From Rehmannia glutinosa (Eukaryota; Streptophyta; Magnoliopsida; Lamiales; Orobanchaceae), in contig JABTTQ020002541.1 in assembly GCA_016081115.2 (NCBI GenBank), positions 37,083 through 101,082 of the forward strand: DNA of 64,000 nt. Reading direction: 5' to 3'. Positions 1 to 8,617 of the stretch are shown piece by piece. A program made the translations under genes and the position numbers. Each line of letters opens with the position of its first letter. The first letter of the stretch is position 1. Below the pieces are notes generated by a model. That model saw only the letters and a program-made list of their open reading frames with translations, was not told the DNA's origin and made no database searches.

Positions 1-355
1 TGCGAAGAGCTTGAAGTTGTTGCCTTTTCACCTTGGTTGTGCCTTGATACTTTTTCTTCATAGAATCCCAGATTTGTTTACTGGAATCCTTTTGTAGAAT
101 AGTCTCCAAGATCGAACGATCAATTGCTTGAAACAAATAATTCTTTGCCTTGAGATCCTTTAATTTCTGTTCTTCTAGTTTCTTTTGCTCCGCTTCAGAC
201 AGTGCAACTCCAAGAGCGGGTTCACCCACACCTATTTCCACGATAGTCCAATACTCTTTGGATCGCAGAAAATTCTCCATCAACATACTCCAATGATCAT
301 AATGACCGTCAAAACGGGGAATTGCTGCTTGCACATAGCTGTTGTCTGATGCCAT
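1..355 (-). CDS. Copia gag, N-terminal part (element A, runs off the window)
   Basis: Reading the minus strand from the ATG at 355 gives about 118 residues without a stop, beginning MASDNSYVQAAIPRFDGHYD. This is the usual N-terminus of a plant Ty1/copia gag (DUF4219 followed by UBN2). The order is: a short head with FDGHYDHW, a lysine/glutamate-rich stretch, then AIDRS..LETI and the QIWDSMKKKYQGTTKVKR segment typical of UBN2. The start is chosen because it is the first in-frame ATG after the primer-binding site. The frame is open to the window edge, so this copy may be fairly young. The rest of gag and pol lies to the left of the window. Confidence 0.85.
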   Translation of the reverse strand, partial: MASDNSYVQAAIPRFDGHYDHWSMLMENFLRSKEYWTIVEIGVGEPALGVALSEAEQKKLEEQKLKDLKAKNYLFQAIDRSILETILQKDSSKQIWDSMKKKYQGTTKVKRQQLQALR

Positions 356-410
356 TTATGCCTGCTGGTTGTTTGCAAAAGAACAAAACAAAAATCAAAA
401 AACCAATCTG

Positions 411-422
411 GCTCTGATACCA
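411..422 (-). other. Primer-binding site of copia element A
   Basis: On the minus strand this reads TGGTATCAGAGC, complementary to the 3' end of plant initiator methionine tRNA. It lies two bases from the LTR edge and upstream of the gag ATG, as expected for a Ty1/copia element on the minus strand. It also gives the uncorrupted form of this site for comparison with the Sirevirus copies. Confidence 0.85.
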
Positions 423-424
423 AA

Positions 425-760
425 TGTTAGTGCTCAAAGTTTACTGAAACTTATGTAAAGGCAAAGAGTAAAATTAATATGTTGACTGAAGAGTAATTTT
501 ATTAATGAATCAGAACCAGTTAATTAAATACAATCAAAAATGAGAATGACGTTCAGAAAAATAAGCAACCACTTATCCATGACTAACAACTCCTAAGATC
601 ATGGATATTTTCTAAAGAATTGGTAAACACCACTATCTGGCTTCCTAAAGAATAGGACTTCTAATTTATTCTGCTGACTAACTAAAATAACAAACTTTAA
701 CACGCTCGCTATGCCAAATGGTGTGCCTTGTTAGCCCCGGCCCTCAACCTGTTTTTGACA
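425..760 (-). repeat. 5' LTR of copia element A (outer end uncertain)
   Basis: The LTR begins at TGTTAGTG directly beside the PBS, which fixes the inner edge. The outer edge is placed at the TTTTTGACA end at 760 because this gives a TG...CA pair. The partner LTR is outside the window, so the length of ~336 bp and the outer edge are inference. Confidence 0.5.
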
Positions 761-1782
761 CTCTAGTTGTAAATGGTGGAAGAAGGAATTAATTAAATCC
801 ATGATTATTTCCTAGACCCAAGCCCATATCATGGACTCTAAAAAGTTACAAGACAATGTTTTAGGGCTGATAGTAAGCTTTATCAGTAATGGGCTATCCA
901 AGAAGTCAAACGAGTCCTTATGCCTTTTTTATTGAGAATTTGAGTTATTTTGTGGAAAAGTTGGAGAACCATTATTCTTCATAAGAAACAAAAAGAAAAA
1001 ATTGTCTATTATCATATGGTTTTTTCTAATACACGCACACGTAATTTCAGACATGAGCAATTTATGCACTTCATACTTAAATTAAGCAGTAATGATATTT
1101 ATGGAGCTCAGTTATCTAAAGTTAGATATATCATACATAAGCTTTATAAATGCTTTTGGTTTTGCTTATCCAATTCATAATATTTCTATCAACTTTATTC
1201 TAAAACATCAATTGATACATTAATAAAGTTACAACTTTCTAGTAAAAAAAATCAATCCTTTTCTGTGAATTTGTGTTTCTTCTTACTCTTTTCCCATGTT
1301 TTCATACAGTGGTTAGGTACTTAGGTTAGTGGGGAATATGCAAAGGAACTTTTTGCTGCAAAGAGGAAAAAAAGGTAAAATTGGGAGAAAAATTTTTAAT
1401 CCCCAAGAGAAAGGAAATGAAAGCATTTTTAGTGGTTCACACCCAGTTTATTCTGTACAGATGAGAGCAAAACGAATATTCTTTCTTAGTAAACAAGTTG
1501 AGCATCATTTAGATCCAAACTGTCAATTCAGTTCTGTGACTCGGATGAGAGTTTCTATTTAAAATTATGTTTCATCTCCTATATCATCGCACTGGGATGA
1601 TTGATTGACACGTATATAAAAGTTGTCATATTAAATTTAAAAATAATATAAATCAAACCTAAATTATGGGTTTTTAATCATAGATGTCAATAAAGATCGG
1701 TCTGTCCATCCCTAGCCCTCAAGGGCTATGGTTAAAAAGTCTTAAAATTATAAGGACTCGGTAAAAATCTATGCTGACCATA
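761..1782. other. AT-rich stretch without a recognisable gene
   Basis: Short open frames at 950-1180 and 1329-1562 (both +) have no recognisable domain, low-complexity composition and no splice or homology support. I see nothing here that I can call a gene. Confidence 0.5.
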
Positions 1783-2129
1783 TGTCACGCCCGTGACATT
1801 GGGGTGTCTTTCGCTATAACCACACGTGGATTGTCTTTGTGAATGACCGTATGTGGCTTCAGCCGGTACCGGGTTTGTGGGTACGTGTACATGACCCTTC
1901 GGATGTTCAGCAGCTACCCGGTTAAGTTCGGGAGCTTGTCGCTAGTCGTGGACTTGACGGTGAAGAAGGGAATTGGCCATCCCTACCCAAACCTGGTCGG
2001 ATCTTCGGAGCCGCATTCCCGATGAGCCCAAGCGGCGAAACCAAAGGTGGTTGTCTTGTGGGATAATTTGGCCCGGGTGGGCCGGCGCCGCGGCATCGTG
2101 TGGTGGCCGAAATGGCTAGGCCCGTGACA
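1783..2129 (+). repeat. TRIM 5' LTR
   Basis: 347 bp, with TGTCAC at the start and GTGACA at the end. It aligns over its whole length with 2373-2725. It is followed by the PBS. Confidence 0.88.
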
Positions 2130-2131
2130 AG

Positions 2132-2144
2132 TGGTATCAGAGCC
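2132..2144 (+). other. TRIM primer-binding site
   Basis: TGGTATCAGAGCC, complementary to the 3' end of initiator methionine tRNA, two bases after the 5' LTR. Confidence 0.88.
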
Positions 2145-2372
2145 GTCCCGGCATTTGTATTCGTGGTTGCGCCAAGCGCTCTTACCAAGAAGGTGGTAGA
2201 GTAGGCGGGGAGCGGAACATGTTGGGTGGCGATCATCCGGGAGAATCCTCTCGGTCTCCGAGTGCGGTTGGTGTGCGAGGGCACACGTGTGGGCCGCAAG
2301 GGGCGCCGATTGATGCACTTCGGGTGGAGTAGGCCGTGCACGAGGGCGTACACCATCTTGGGTGGGGGAGGA

Positions 2373-2725
2373 TGTCACGCCCAGTGACATTGGGGTGTCT
2401 TTTTCGCTATAACTTTTGGTGGATTGTCTTTGTGAATGACCGTATGTGGCTTGGCCGATCGGTGGTTTGTGGGTACGTGTACATGACCCTTCGGATGTTC
2501 AGCAGCCTACCCGGTTAAGTTCGGGAGCTTGTCGCTAGTCGTGGACTTGACGGTGAAGAAGGGAATTGGCCATCCCTACCCAAACCGGCCTCGGATCTTT
2601 GGAGCCGCATTCCTCGATGAGCCCAAGGCGTGGCGAAACCAAATGGTTGTCTTGTGGGATAAGTGGCCGGGTGGGACGGGAGCTGTGCGGCATCGTGTGG
2701 TGGCCGAAATGGCTAGGTCGTGACA
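2373..2725 (+). repeat. TRIM 3' LTR
   Basis: 353 bp partner of the 5' LTR, preceded by a purine-rich tract at 2361-2372 that would prime plus-strand DNA synthesis. Confidence 0.88.
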
Positions 2726-3776
2726 CATAGCCCTACAAACTTAGGGTTGGGCTAGGATGACCTCAGAACTATAGTTATTTCAATGTGAGAAACTAATATA
2801 ATTATTTCAATTATTTTGGCTAAATGATTATCCATACATTAGAAATATATTTCAATTCATTAATTGATTATTAACTTATTATGTAATCATTACAATTTTA
2901 TACAAACTTTAAACCTATATTTACTAAGTTGTTTACTAAGATTAAATGATATATGTGATCGAAGATGGGATTTTTTTAAAGCCGATAAAAGATCATATTT
3001 AATAATTTGCTAAGATTAAATGGTAATTTATAAATGAGATCACATATTGAATTTTGTAGTATTATATGAATAAATTTTAAATATGAATTTATAAATATCA
3101 ATAACTTTATTGAAAAAAACCTCAAGGGCCACCAACCTATCGCCAATTAGGTCTGGACTAAAAAGTCGACTCACGAAATATAGACCCAATGCTCAAATTT
3201 TTGTGGTCGACCCTAAGGTTGGGCCTAGGGTTGGCTAATCGGGTCAGTGCATCTGACTTTTCAGTAGCATATATATGACTACTCCGACACTTACCCTGGA
3301 AATGTCGGTACCAATCCAGGCAAAGGCGGATCTATATGTTGGAACATGGTGGTAAAAGTGTACCCCATTTTATAAAAAATCCAACAATAATCTTTAGTTA
3401 AAAAATTATATAATAAATTTATCCCCATTTTTACACAAATAATTAGAAAATCCAAATAATGCAATGTAAAACCCCACAGTAAAATTTGAAAAAAAAATTA
3501 AAAATTTACTGGACAATGCGTATAAATAAAATACATGGCAAAATTTGCAAAAAAATAAAAATAAATCTAATAAAATCAATAATGTTACCAAAATTATGTT
3601 TTTGTTGTCTCCTATTTTATAAGTTCTCTAATTAGTTCTTTTATATATGTGCATTAATTCTTCATCTATTGTTGTACAACTTTCAATATTAAACAATATT
3701 TATGTGCATTCTTTTAAATATCTATCGTACAATTATTTTTAAAATCTTGGATCCGTCACGAAGGCGATGCCTATAT
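2726..3776. other. AT-rich intergenic sequence, no gene seen
   Basis: Mostly A/T with many stops in all frames. A slightly G/C-richer patch near 3120-3330 contains GGTTGGGCC-like words that resemble decayed transposon sequence, but I cannot define its ends. Confidence 0.45.
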
Positions 3777-3787
3777 TGACACCTCTA

Positions 3788-4020
3788 TTTTTTTTTTTTT
3801 TTTTGATGACGTGGGAACCATGGTACCGCTACTCTTCGAAAGTGCGACTGGATAAACCCTGGGCCGGACGTACTTAGCCGCAAACTACGCCAACCAGGTA
3901 AACCACACTAGGCAAGCCATGTGACGATGGCTCAACCAAGAAAGTGTTGGTAGGGGAATCGAACTCGTGACCTTTCGGATCCGCGCTCACCTACTCCACC
4001 AACTTGGCTACCCTTGCGGG
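3788..4020 (-). mobile_element. tRNA-derived SINE with target-site duplication
   Basis: On the minus strand the element starts with a tRNA-like head. The A box (TAGCCAAGTTGG) is at 3999-4010 and the B box (GTTCGATTCC) at 3955-3964. A non-tRNA body follows, and the element ends in a run of A (T on the plus strand, up to 3804). It is flanked by near-identical 16-bp direct repeats: TGACACCTCTATTTTT at 3777-3792 and TGACATCTCTATTTTT at 4021-4036. These are the expected signature of LINE-driven SINE insertion. The duplication overlaps the poly(A) end, so the 3' edge is uncertain by a few bases. The internal promoter looks intact. Confidence 0.9.
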
Positions 4021-4060
4021 TGACATCTCTATTTTTAAAATGGGTTGACTTGTTTGGGTT

Positions 4061-4319
4061 GGATAGAGCTGTCAAAATGAGTCTGGTCTGATGGGCCAAT
4101 AAAAAGGTTGGGTTGAGCTTCATTTTTAGAGGTCCAAAATGAATCTGGTCGGGTCGGCCCATTCGACCGAAACACCAGGTCAGTATGAATATTTATGTGT
4201 ATTTCATGGGTTGGGCTAGATTAAACTCCAAAAATAGCGTCTTGTACACTATTTGGCTCGGCCCGGCCCGGCCCGCTCTTTTCCTTTGGCCCGAAGTGGG
4301 CCAACCGTTTGACAACTCT
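4061..4319. repeat. Possible hAT-like MITE
   Basis: AGAGCTGTCAAA near 4065 is mirrored by TTTGACAACTCT near 4309-4320, giving imperfect terminal inverted repeats. The interior is GGCCC-rich, similar in style to the MITE at 13964. No convincing 8-bp duplication is visible, because the right end runs directly into the poly(T) of the adjoining LINE fragment. Confidence 0.4.
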
Positions 4320-4700
4320 TTTTTTTTTTTTTGAAAAGAAGTAATGCATTAATAATTAGGGTGCTGGAAATCGTCCAGCAACGATTGACAAAGAGTATTT
4401 GGGATAGAGTCCCATGAAAACACATCCAACGACATAGTTTTTGCATAAAATGCTAGAAATTGAGCTACGAAATTATTTGTACGACGAGTCCACGAGATTG
4501 TAATTTTGGAAAAAGCCTTCTTCGCAATAAGCAATTCATCTTCAAACATAGAGCAGGATGACGGAAAATGAGCTTCTTCATTAATTGCAAGAATAATCGC
4601 CACTCTAGTTGTGGATAGAAGTGCATTTGCATCATTTTGCGAACATAATTTTGAAAAAATATAATTATATGATATATTGTTTTTTGAGAAATAGTTATAT
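4320..4700 (-). pseudogene. 5'-truncated LINE tail with RNase H-like remnant
   Basis: The minus-strand frame from ~4650 to 4350 encodes a fragment ending ...SWTRRTNNFVAQFLAFYA. This resembles the C-terminal half of the plant RNase H domain (RVT_3) found in LINE polyproteins, where an R-x-x-N-x-x-A-H/Q-x-L-A pattern is typical. After the stop the strand continues through TAATGCATTACTTC into a run of A (T at 4320-4332), the usual LINE 3' end. The 5' limit is not defined. It could instead be an RNase H-like host pseudogene, but the poly(A) favours a LINE. Confidence 0.55.
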
Positions 4701-4997
4701 GATATATTTTTAGAGATGCTTCTAATAGTCGTTTTAATTAAGAGAAATCTAAATAATTTAATCAAAATAACAATTGAGAGATATTCTAAAAAAATGAAAA
4801 TATTTCCTCAATAGATACATTTTTCCATTTCCGGAGAAAGGAAAAACGCGAAATAGGCAATAAATACATTTCCTCTTGAATCTTGATACGATTCGCTTAC
4901 TCTCACGATTTACAGCCCGAAAGCAGTTGAAGACAAATTCCACCAAAAAGAAAAAAAATAATAAGTTCTTATGTCATCTGTGTATTTTTTTTCCTTC

Positions 4998-5006
4998 TTA
5001 TAAATA
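4998..5006 (+). promoter_or_regulatory. Candidate TATA box of the glutaredoxin gene
   Basis: TTATAAATA lies ~155 bases upstream of the ATG, a suitable distance for a plant 5' UTR. A second TATA-like word near 5127-5135 is too close to the ATG to act as the core promoter. Confidence 0.35.
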
Positions 5007-5158
5007 TCAATTATCACCTTTTGCAAGTTCAGCAATAGCCATCTGTGCCATTTTTTAAGGACACTAAGCAGATTCAAACTTCCAACACCTGTTTTTTTCT
5101 CTCAAGGGTTTTCAGAAAAAATACTCATATATAAAGCAAGAAAAAAGCATTGAAGAAA

Positions 5159-5316
5159 ATGGGATCACTTTTCAGTTCGACCAAGAACAGAGAAGATATA
5201 GATATGGCTCTTGCCAAGGCCAAGCAGATTGTTTCATCCAACCCTGTCGTCGTTTTCAGGTCAACCCTCATGTTCTTGTTTGACCCTTTTTGTGTTTTCT
5301 TTTGCTGGGTGATTCT

Positions 5317-5348
<32 letters not shown>

Positions 5349-7031
5349 GGGGGGGAGGGTGGCTGATTTTAAAGGTTTGATCTTTATGGTGGGTACGAAA
5401 CTATTGGATCTAGTTTTAAGATATATGAAAAAGATTGAGATTCTTGGCAATTTGAAAATAGTATATTGTAAATAGAATAATGGGGAATTTTGAAATAAAA
5501 ATGATGGAATTCTTTTAATACGAATTGTTTTGCATATCAGCTGGAGAATCAATAAATTGTCATTGCATTTTGAATTTTGGAATATTGAATTGTAAAGTGA
5601 ATGGAAGGCAAAAAACATGGTTTATGTCTTTCTAAGAGGATATTTTCTTTTGTTTTATGATCAGATTATTTAAGAGCAAGGAGGAAATGAATTAAGTACG
5701 ATTTTTCAGCTTAATTTATGGTTCTTGGTATCTGTTGCTGAATCAAAATTTCCATTGTTCAAAAATTATTGCACAAGAATCATGAGGGCTTCCTTAAAAT
5801 CTTGATATTTGTATTACCTGGTAGTATCTTATAATAGAACTCTAAGACTTACAAACATCCTTTTTGGTTATATTTTGCATCTATAAGCTGAAAATCACTT
5901 TTTTTTAGAGTTTGCAAACACTCCATTATCCAATGTGCCTAAATTATTAAGATGCAGCCTGCTATTGTATTGTATCTCTAGCTTCAGCTTTCTATCTATT
6001 TTGACATTTCTATTATTACTGTATCTCTGGCACTGAAAAATAATGTTACAAAAACATCTTGAATCATCGGACTAATTTTCTTTTTCTTGATTTATTGATA
6101 ATCTGCTCTTATTACTGGAAACTCCGGAACTGTATAAATCTTGTCTTATACGATGTTTTTACTTTCGTAGTAAAACATACTGTGGATATTGCACTAGGGT
6201 GAAGCAGCTACTATCCCAATTAAAAGCAACTTACAAAGTTATCGAACTTGACGAGGAAAGTGAGTTTCAAGAACGATACACTTCGATTCTAAGTTTTTAC
6301 TTCTTACTGTTATTGAGACTTGCGAGCGTTGTTATTTGTTTAAGGTGATGGTGATGATATTCAGGCAGCTCTTTTAGAGTGGACGGACAGAGGACCGTTC
6401 CAAACGTGTTCATCAACGGCAAACACATAGGTGGTTCTGATGGTAAGTTCTTAAGCTCTATTAAGATGGTGTTTGGCTGAGTTTATTAGCTCTTCAAAAT
6501 ATCTTATAAGATGTTTGAGAGCTTATAAGCTATTGAAAGTATTTGGTAAGTTTTTTCCGAAAAGATCTTATAAGCTCTAAAAAATAAGGTGTTACGAGTT
6601 TATAACCAACTTAATTTCGAAGTAGGATCTTATTTTAACTAAACTCTTTTGATTTTGACCATTTTAATTACAAAAATGACATCTTATAAGTTGTATCATC
6701 GTATTTTATCCAAACACTTCAACAACATATTCTCGAAATAAGATCTAACATCTTTTAAGAACTGAAAACATCTTATTTTGAAAAAGGATCAGAGCTTATA
6801 AGATCTTTTAGAAATAGGATAAGCCAAACAACCTCCAAGTAATTTAGCCGAAGAAAGAAAGCAAAATTAGTTGCGCCTATTTCTCTTCAAAAGCCCGTTA
6901 GTTTTTGAATTTAAATTTCAACCTCTTTATTCTTTGTGCTTGCAGTGGTAATTGCGAAACATCAAAAGGGCGAGCTTGTTCCGTTGCTTGCTGAAGCTGG
7001 TGCAATTCCAAAACAAACTACTCACATGTAA
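5159..7031 (+). CDS. GRXC1: Glutaredoxin, GRXC1 type (4 exons; one-base frame break in exon 3)
   Basis: Class I glutaredoxin, a small cytosolic glutathione-dependent thiol-disulfide oxidoreductase. Exons: 5159-5259, 6171-6259, 6345-6442 and 6946-7031, all with GT/AG borders. Exon 1 encodes MGSLFSSTKNREDIDMALAK and the first strand ending NPVVVF. Exon 2 carries the active site SKTYCGYC and the ELDEE strand. Exon 3 carries the TVP cis-proline motif and the GG glutathione-binding motif (HIGGSD). Exon 4 carries GELVPLLAEAGA and the C-terminus. CGYC is the motif of plant GrxC1, some members of which bind a 2Fe-2S cluster. In exon 3, GAGTGGACGGACAG lacks one base relative to the family pattern EWT-G-Q, which shifts the frame. 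All other exon phases agree with a ~125-residue protein, so a sequencing error is more likely than a true null. The start is the first ATG; an in-frame TTG at 5150 is ignored. Confidence 0.85.
6467..6835 (+). repeat. MITE copy 1, in glutaredoxin intron 3
   Basis: The segment begins GGTGTTTGGCTGAGTTT and ends AAGCCAAACAACC, so its ends are inverted repeats (GGT-GTTTGGCT). Inside are many CTTATAAG words and the phrase GATTTTGACC followed by TTAATTACAAAA. The same sequence recurs at ~8727-9082. I could not see a clear target-site duplication, so the superfamily is not assigned. Confidence 0.75.
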
Positions 7032-7403
7032 ATTTTCATTATGGGATGGAAAATAAGCTTATGTGAAAAGTTGCTACCTGTATTTATGAAATAATAGTTG
7101 TGCATCACAAGCTATTGAAAACTTTTGTTTTGTATGGTGATCGAAGTGACAGGGTGTTTTCTCCGTTATTTCGTCTGATATTATGATAGTTTTGTGCTTG
7201 CTTTCGCGCTTGTCATGTGCAATCGTACGTGGGATAGTTGATGCTAGTGTTCGCTTTTGTTGTGTGCAAGTTAGCTTCGCTTTATGTTTGTTGTGTATTT
7301 CATCTTGTATTTTAAATATCATCGCCAAATGTAAATTAATGACATCATCAATACGCTTTGTGTGTATCGATGATAATTGAAACGAGATGAAACTTAAATT
7401 GAA

Positions 7404-7585
7404 GGGTGAATTACACTTTGTATGTAAATTTTTTTCTCTTTGCCTCCTAATTTTTTTGTAACACTTGAGCCCCTGAACATAGTGTGTGGAGGTGGTAAAA
7501 TTTATAAAAAATGTTAAAGACACAAAAAGTTAAGGGGGCAAAGTGCAAAAAGTCGTATGGTTTAGGGGTTTAGTATAATTAACCC
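7404..7585. mobile_element. 182-bp MITE with 9-bp duplication (Mutator-like)
   Basis: The ends are GGGTGAATTACAC and the inverse of AGTATAATTAACCC. Perfect 9-bp direct repeats TAAATTGAA flank it at 7395-7403 and 7586-7594. A 9-bp duplication is typical of Mutator-like elements. It lies 370 bases after the glutaredoxin stop, so it may sit inside or just beyond the 3' UTR. Confidence 0.8.
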
Positions 7586-7594
7586 TAAATTGAA

Positions 7595-8617
7595 GTAGAG
7601 TATTCTATGTAATGATTGAGATAGCCACAATTATTTCGATCGTCTTAAGCATGGATCCTCTGTGTGATCGATCATTTGAGATACTTTAAGGGCGTGTTTG
7701 GAATTTCCAAGGTCTTAATCCTTAGATAAATCGTAAGCTAAACAATTTTCATAGCAATCTTATTTCCATTATAACTCATAACATCTTTCCATCAAATGAG
7801 GACCCTTGTGAAGGGTTCAGAGGCTGTCTTGAGCTGCTTTAACACAACTAAATATGTATTTCCTTCCTAGTTCCTTCCTATCATCATTTGTGATTAATCG
7901 AAATGAGAATATAAAAACTCTCTCTGAACTTTAGACGAATTACAAAATAAGAACCTAATTATTTTTCAAAATTACAAATATCCCATACACTAGTTTTTAA
8001 TTTACAAAATTGCATTTGTTGAGAGGTATTCATATATTAATCGGAAACTTCAAGTGATCTGTATCACCTCAAAGGCTATTTATTATTTTGAAAGAGAATT
8101 AAATTTATTTATAATTAGGCTAAACCTATGAGTAGTTTTTATAACTATCCATTCATTGAATCTTGAGTTCATCCTTCCCTCAGGCTCAGTTTGATTATAT
8201 TATTGCTGGATGCATTGTAAACTTTCATTATAGATAAAAGAAGATTAAATCAAGTTTCAATTATGACAAAATAACAAGCACTTACAAAGTGAAAAATTGC
8301 AAAATATTGCTCCCTTTTGAATCTGCTTCAAGAACAAGTACATGAACTGAGGCTATCTTGCTAATATCTGTAAAGATACTCTTAACATAGCAATTCCAAA
8401 TTATACAACTCCCAAGAATGCTTTTACTTCAATTGATCTACAGCTTGGTAAAAGATGAATTTGGCCAAAAAAAAAAAAAAAAAAATTACAGCCTAATCTG
8501 CATTTATGAGCTTAGGGACCTGTAATACTTTATTTATTCTTTGCTTGATAAATGTTTTGTTAAACATTCAACTGTAATACAGCTAGGTAAAATAAGCATC
8601 ACTTCTCTGTTTGGCAT
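7595..8617. other. Intergenic space between two converging genes
   Basis: AT-rich. It must hold the 3' ends of both transcripts. A GGGCGTGTTTGGAA word near 7690 looks like a transposon end, but I found no partner. No further gene is seen. Confidence 0.5.

Larger units (their letters stand above)
1783..2725 (+). mobile_element. TRIM (terminal-repeat retrotransposon in miniature), complete
   Basis: Two direct repeats (1783-2129 and 2373-2725) both start TGTCACGCCC and end GTGACA, so each has TG...CA ends with a short inverted repeat. Two bases after the first repeat is a methionine-tRNA PBS (TGGTATCAGAGCC, 2132-2144). Just before the second repeat is a purine tract (GGTGGGGGAGGA, 2361-2372). 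The middle is only ~243 bp and has no gag or pol. CATA lies immediately outside both ends (1779-1782 and 2726-2729), probably the remnant of the target-site duplication. Such an element must move using proteins from another retrotransposon. The two LTRs differ by small clustered changes as well as point differences. Confidence 0.88.

Noticed and set aside
1922..2390. Overlapping minus-strand ORFs of 135-144 codons
   Set aside because: They lie inside the TRIM (LTR and middle), have Pro/Arg/Ser-rich composition caused by G/C-rich repeat DNA and no domain.
1783..2725. Cassandra-type TRIM carrying a 5S rRNA promoter
   Set aside because: A GTTAAGTTCGGGAGC word faintly resembles part of 5S rRNA, but the surrounding 5S sequence and control boxes are not there.
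3118..3250. Second copy of the sequence flanking the TRIM (1700-1780, 2726-2770)
   Set aside because: Only short shared words such as GGTTGGGC; alignment by eye is too weak to claim a repeat.
3955..4010. A functional tRNA gene
   Set aside because: A and B boxes are present, but the sequence continues into a SINE body with poly(A) and is flanked by a target duplication; no tRNA cloverleaf is evident.
5150..5380. Glutaredoxin start at TTG 5150 and read-through into the intron
   Set aside because: The ATG at 5159 starts the conserved MGSLFS; after 5259 there is a GT donor and the rest of the frame is poly(T)-coded phenylalanine.
7074..7523. 149-codon minus-strand ORF
   Set aside because: Crosses the glutaredoxin 3' region and the 182-bp MITE; no recognisable domain, biased composition.
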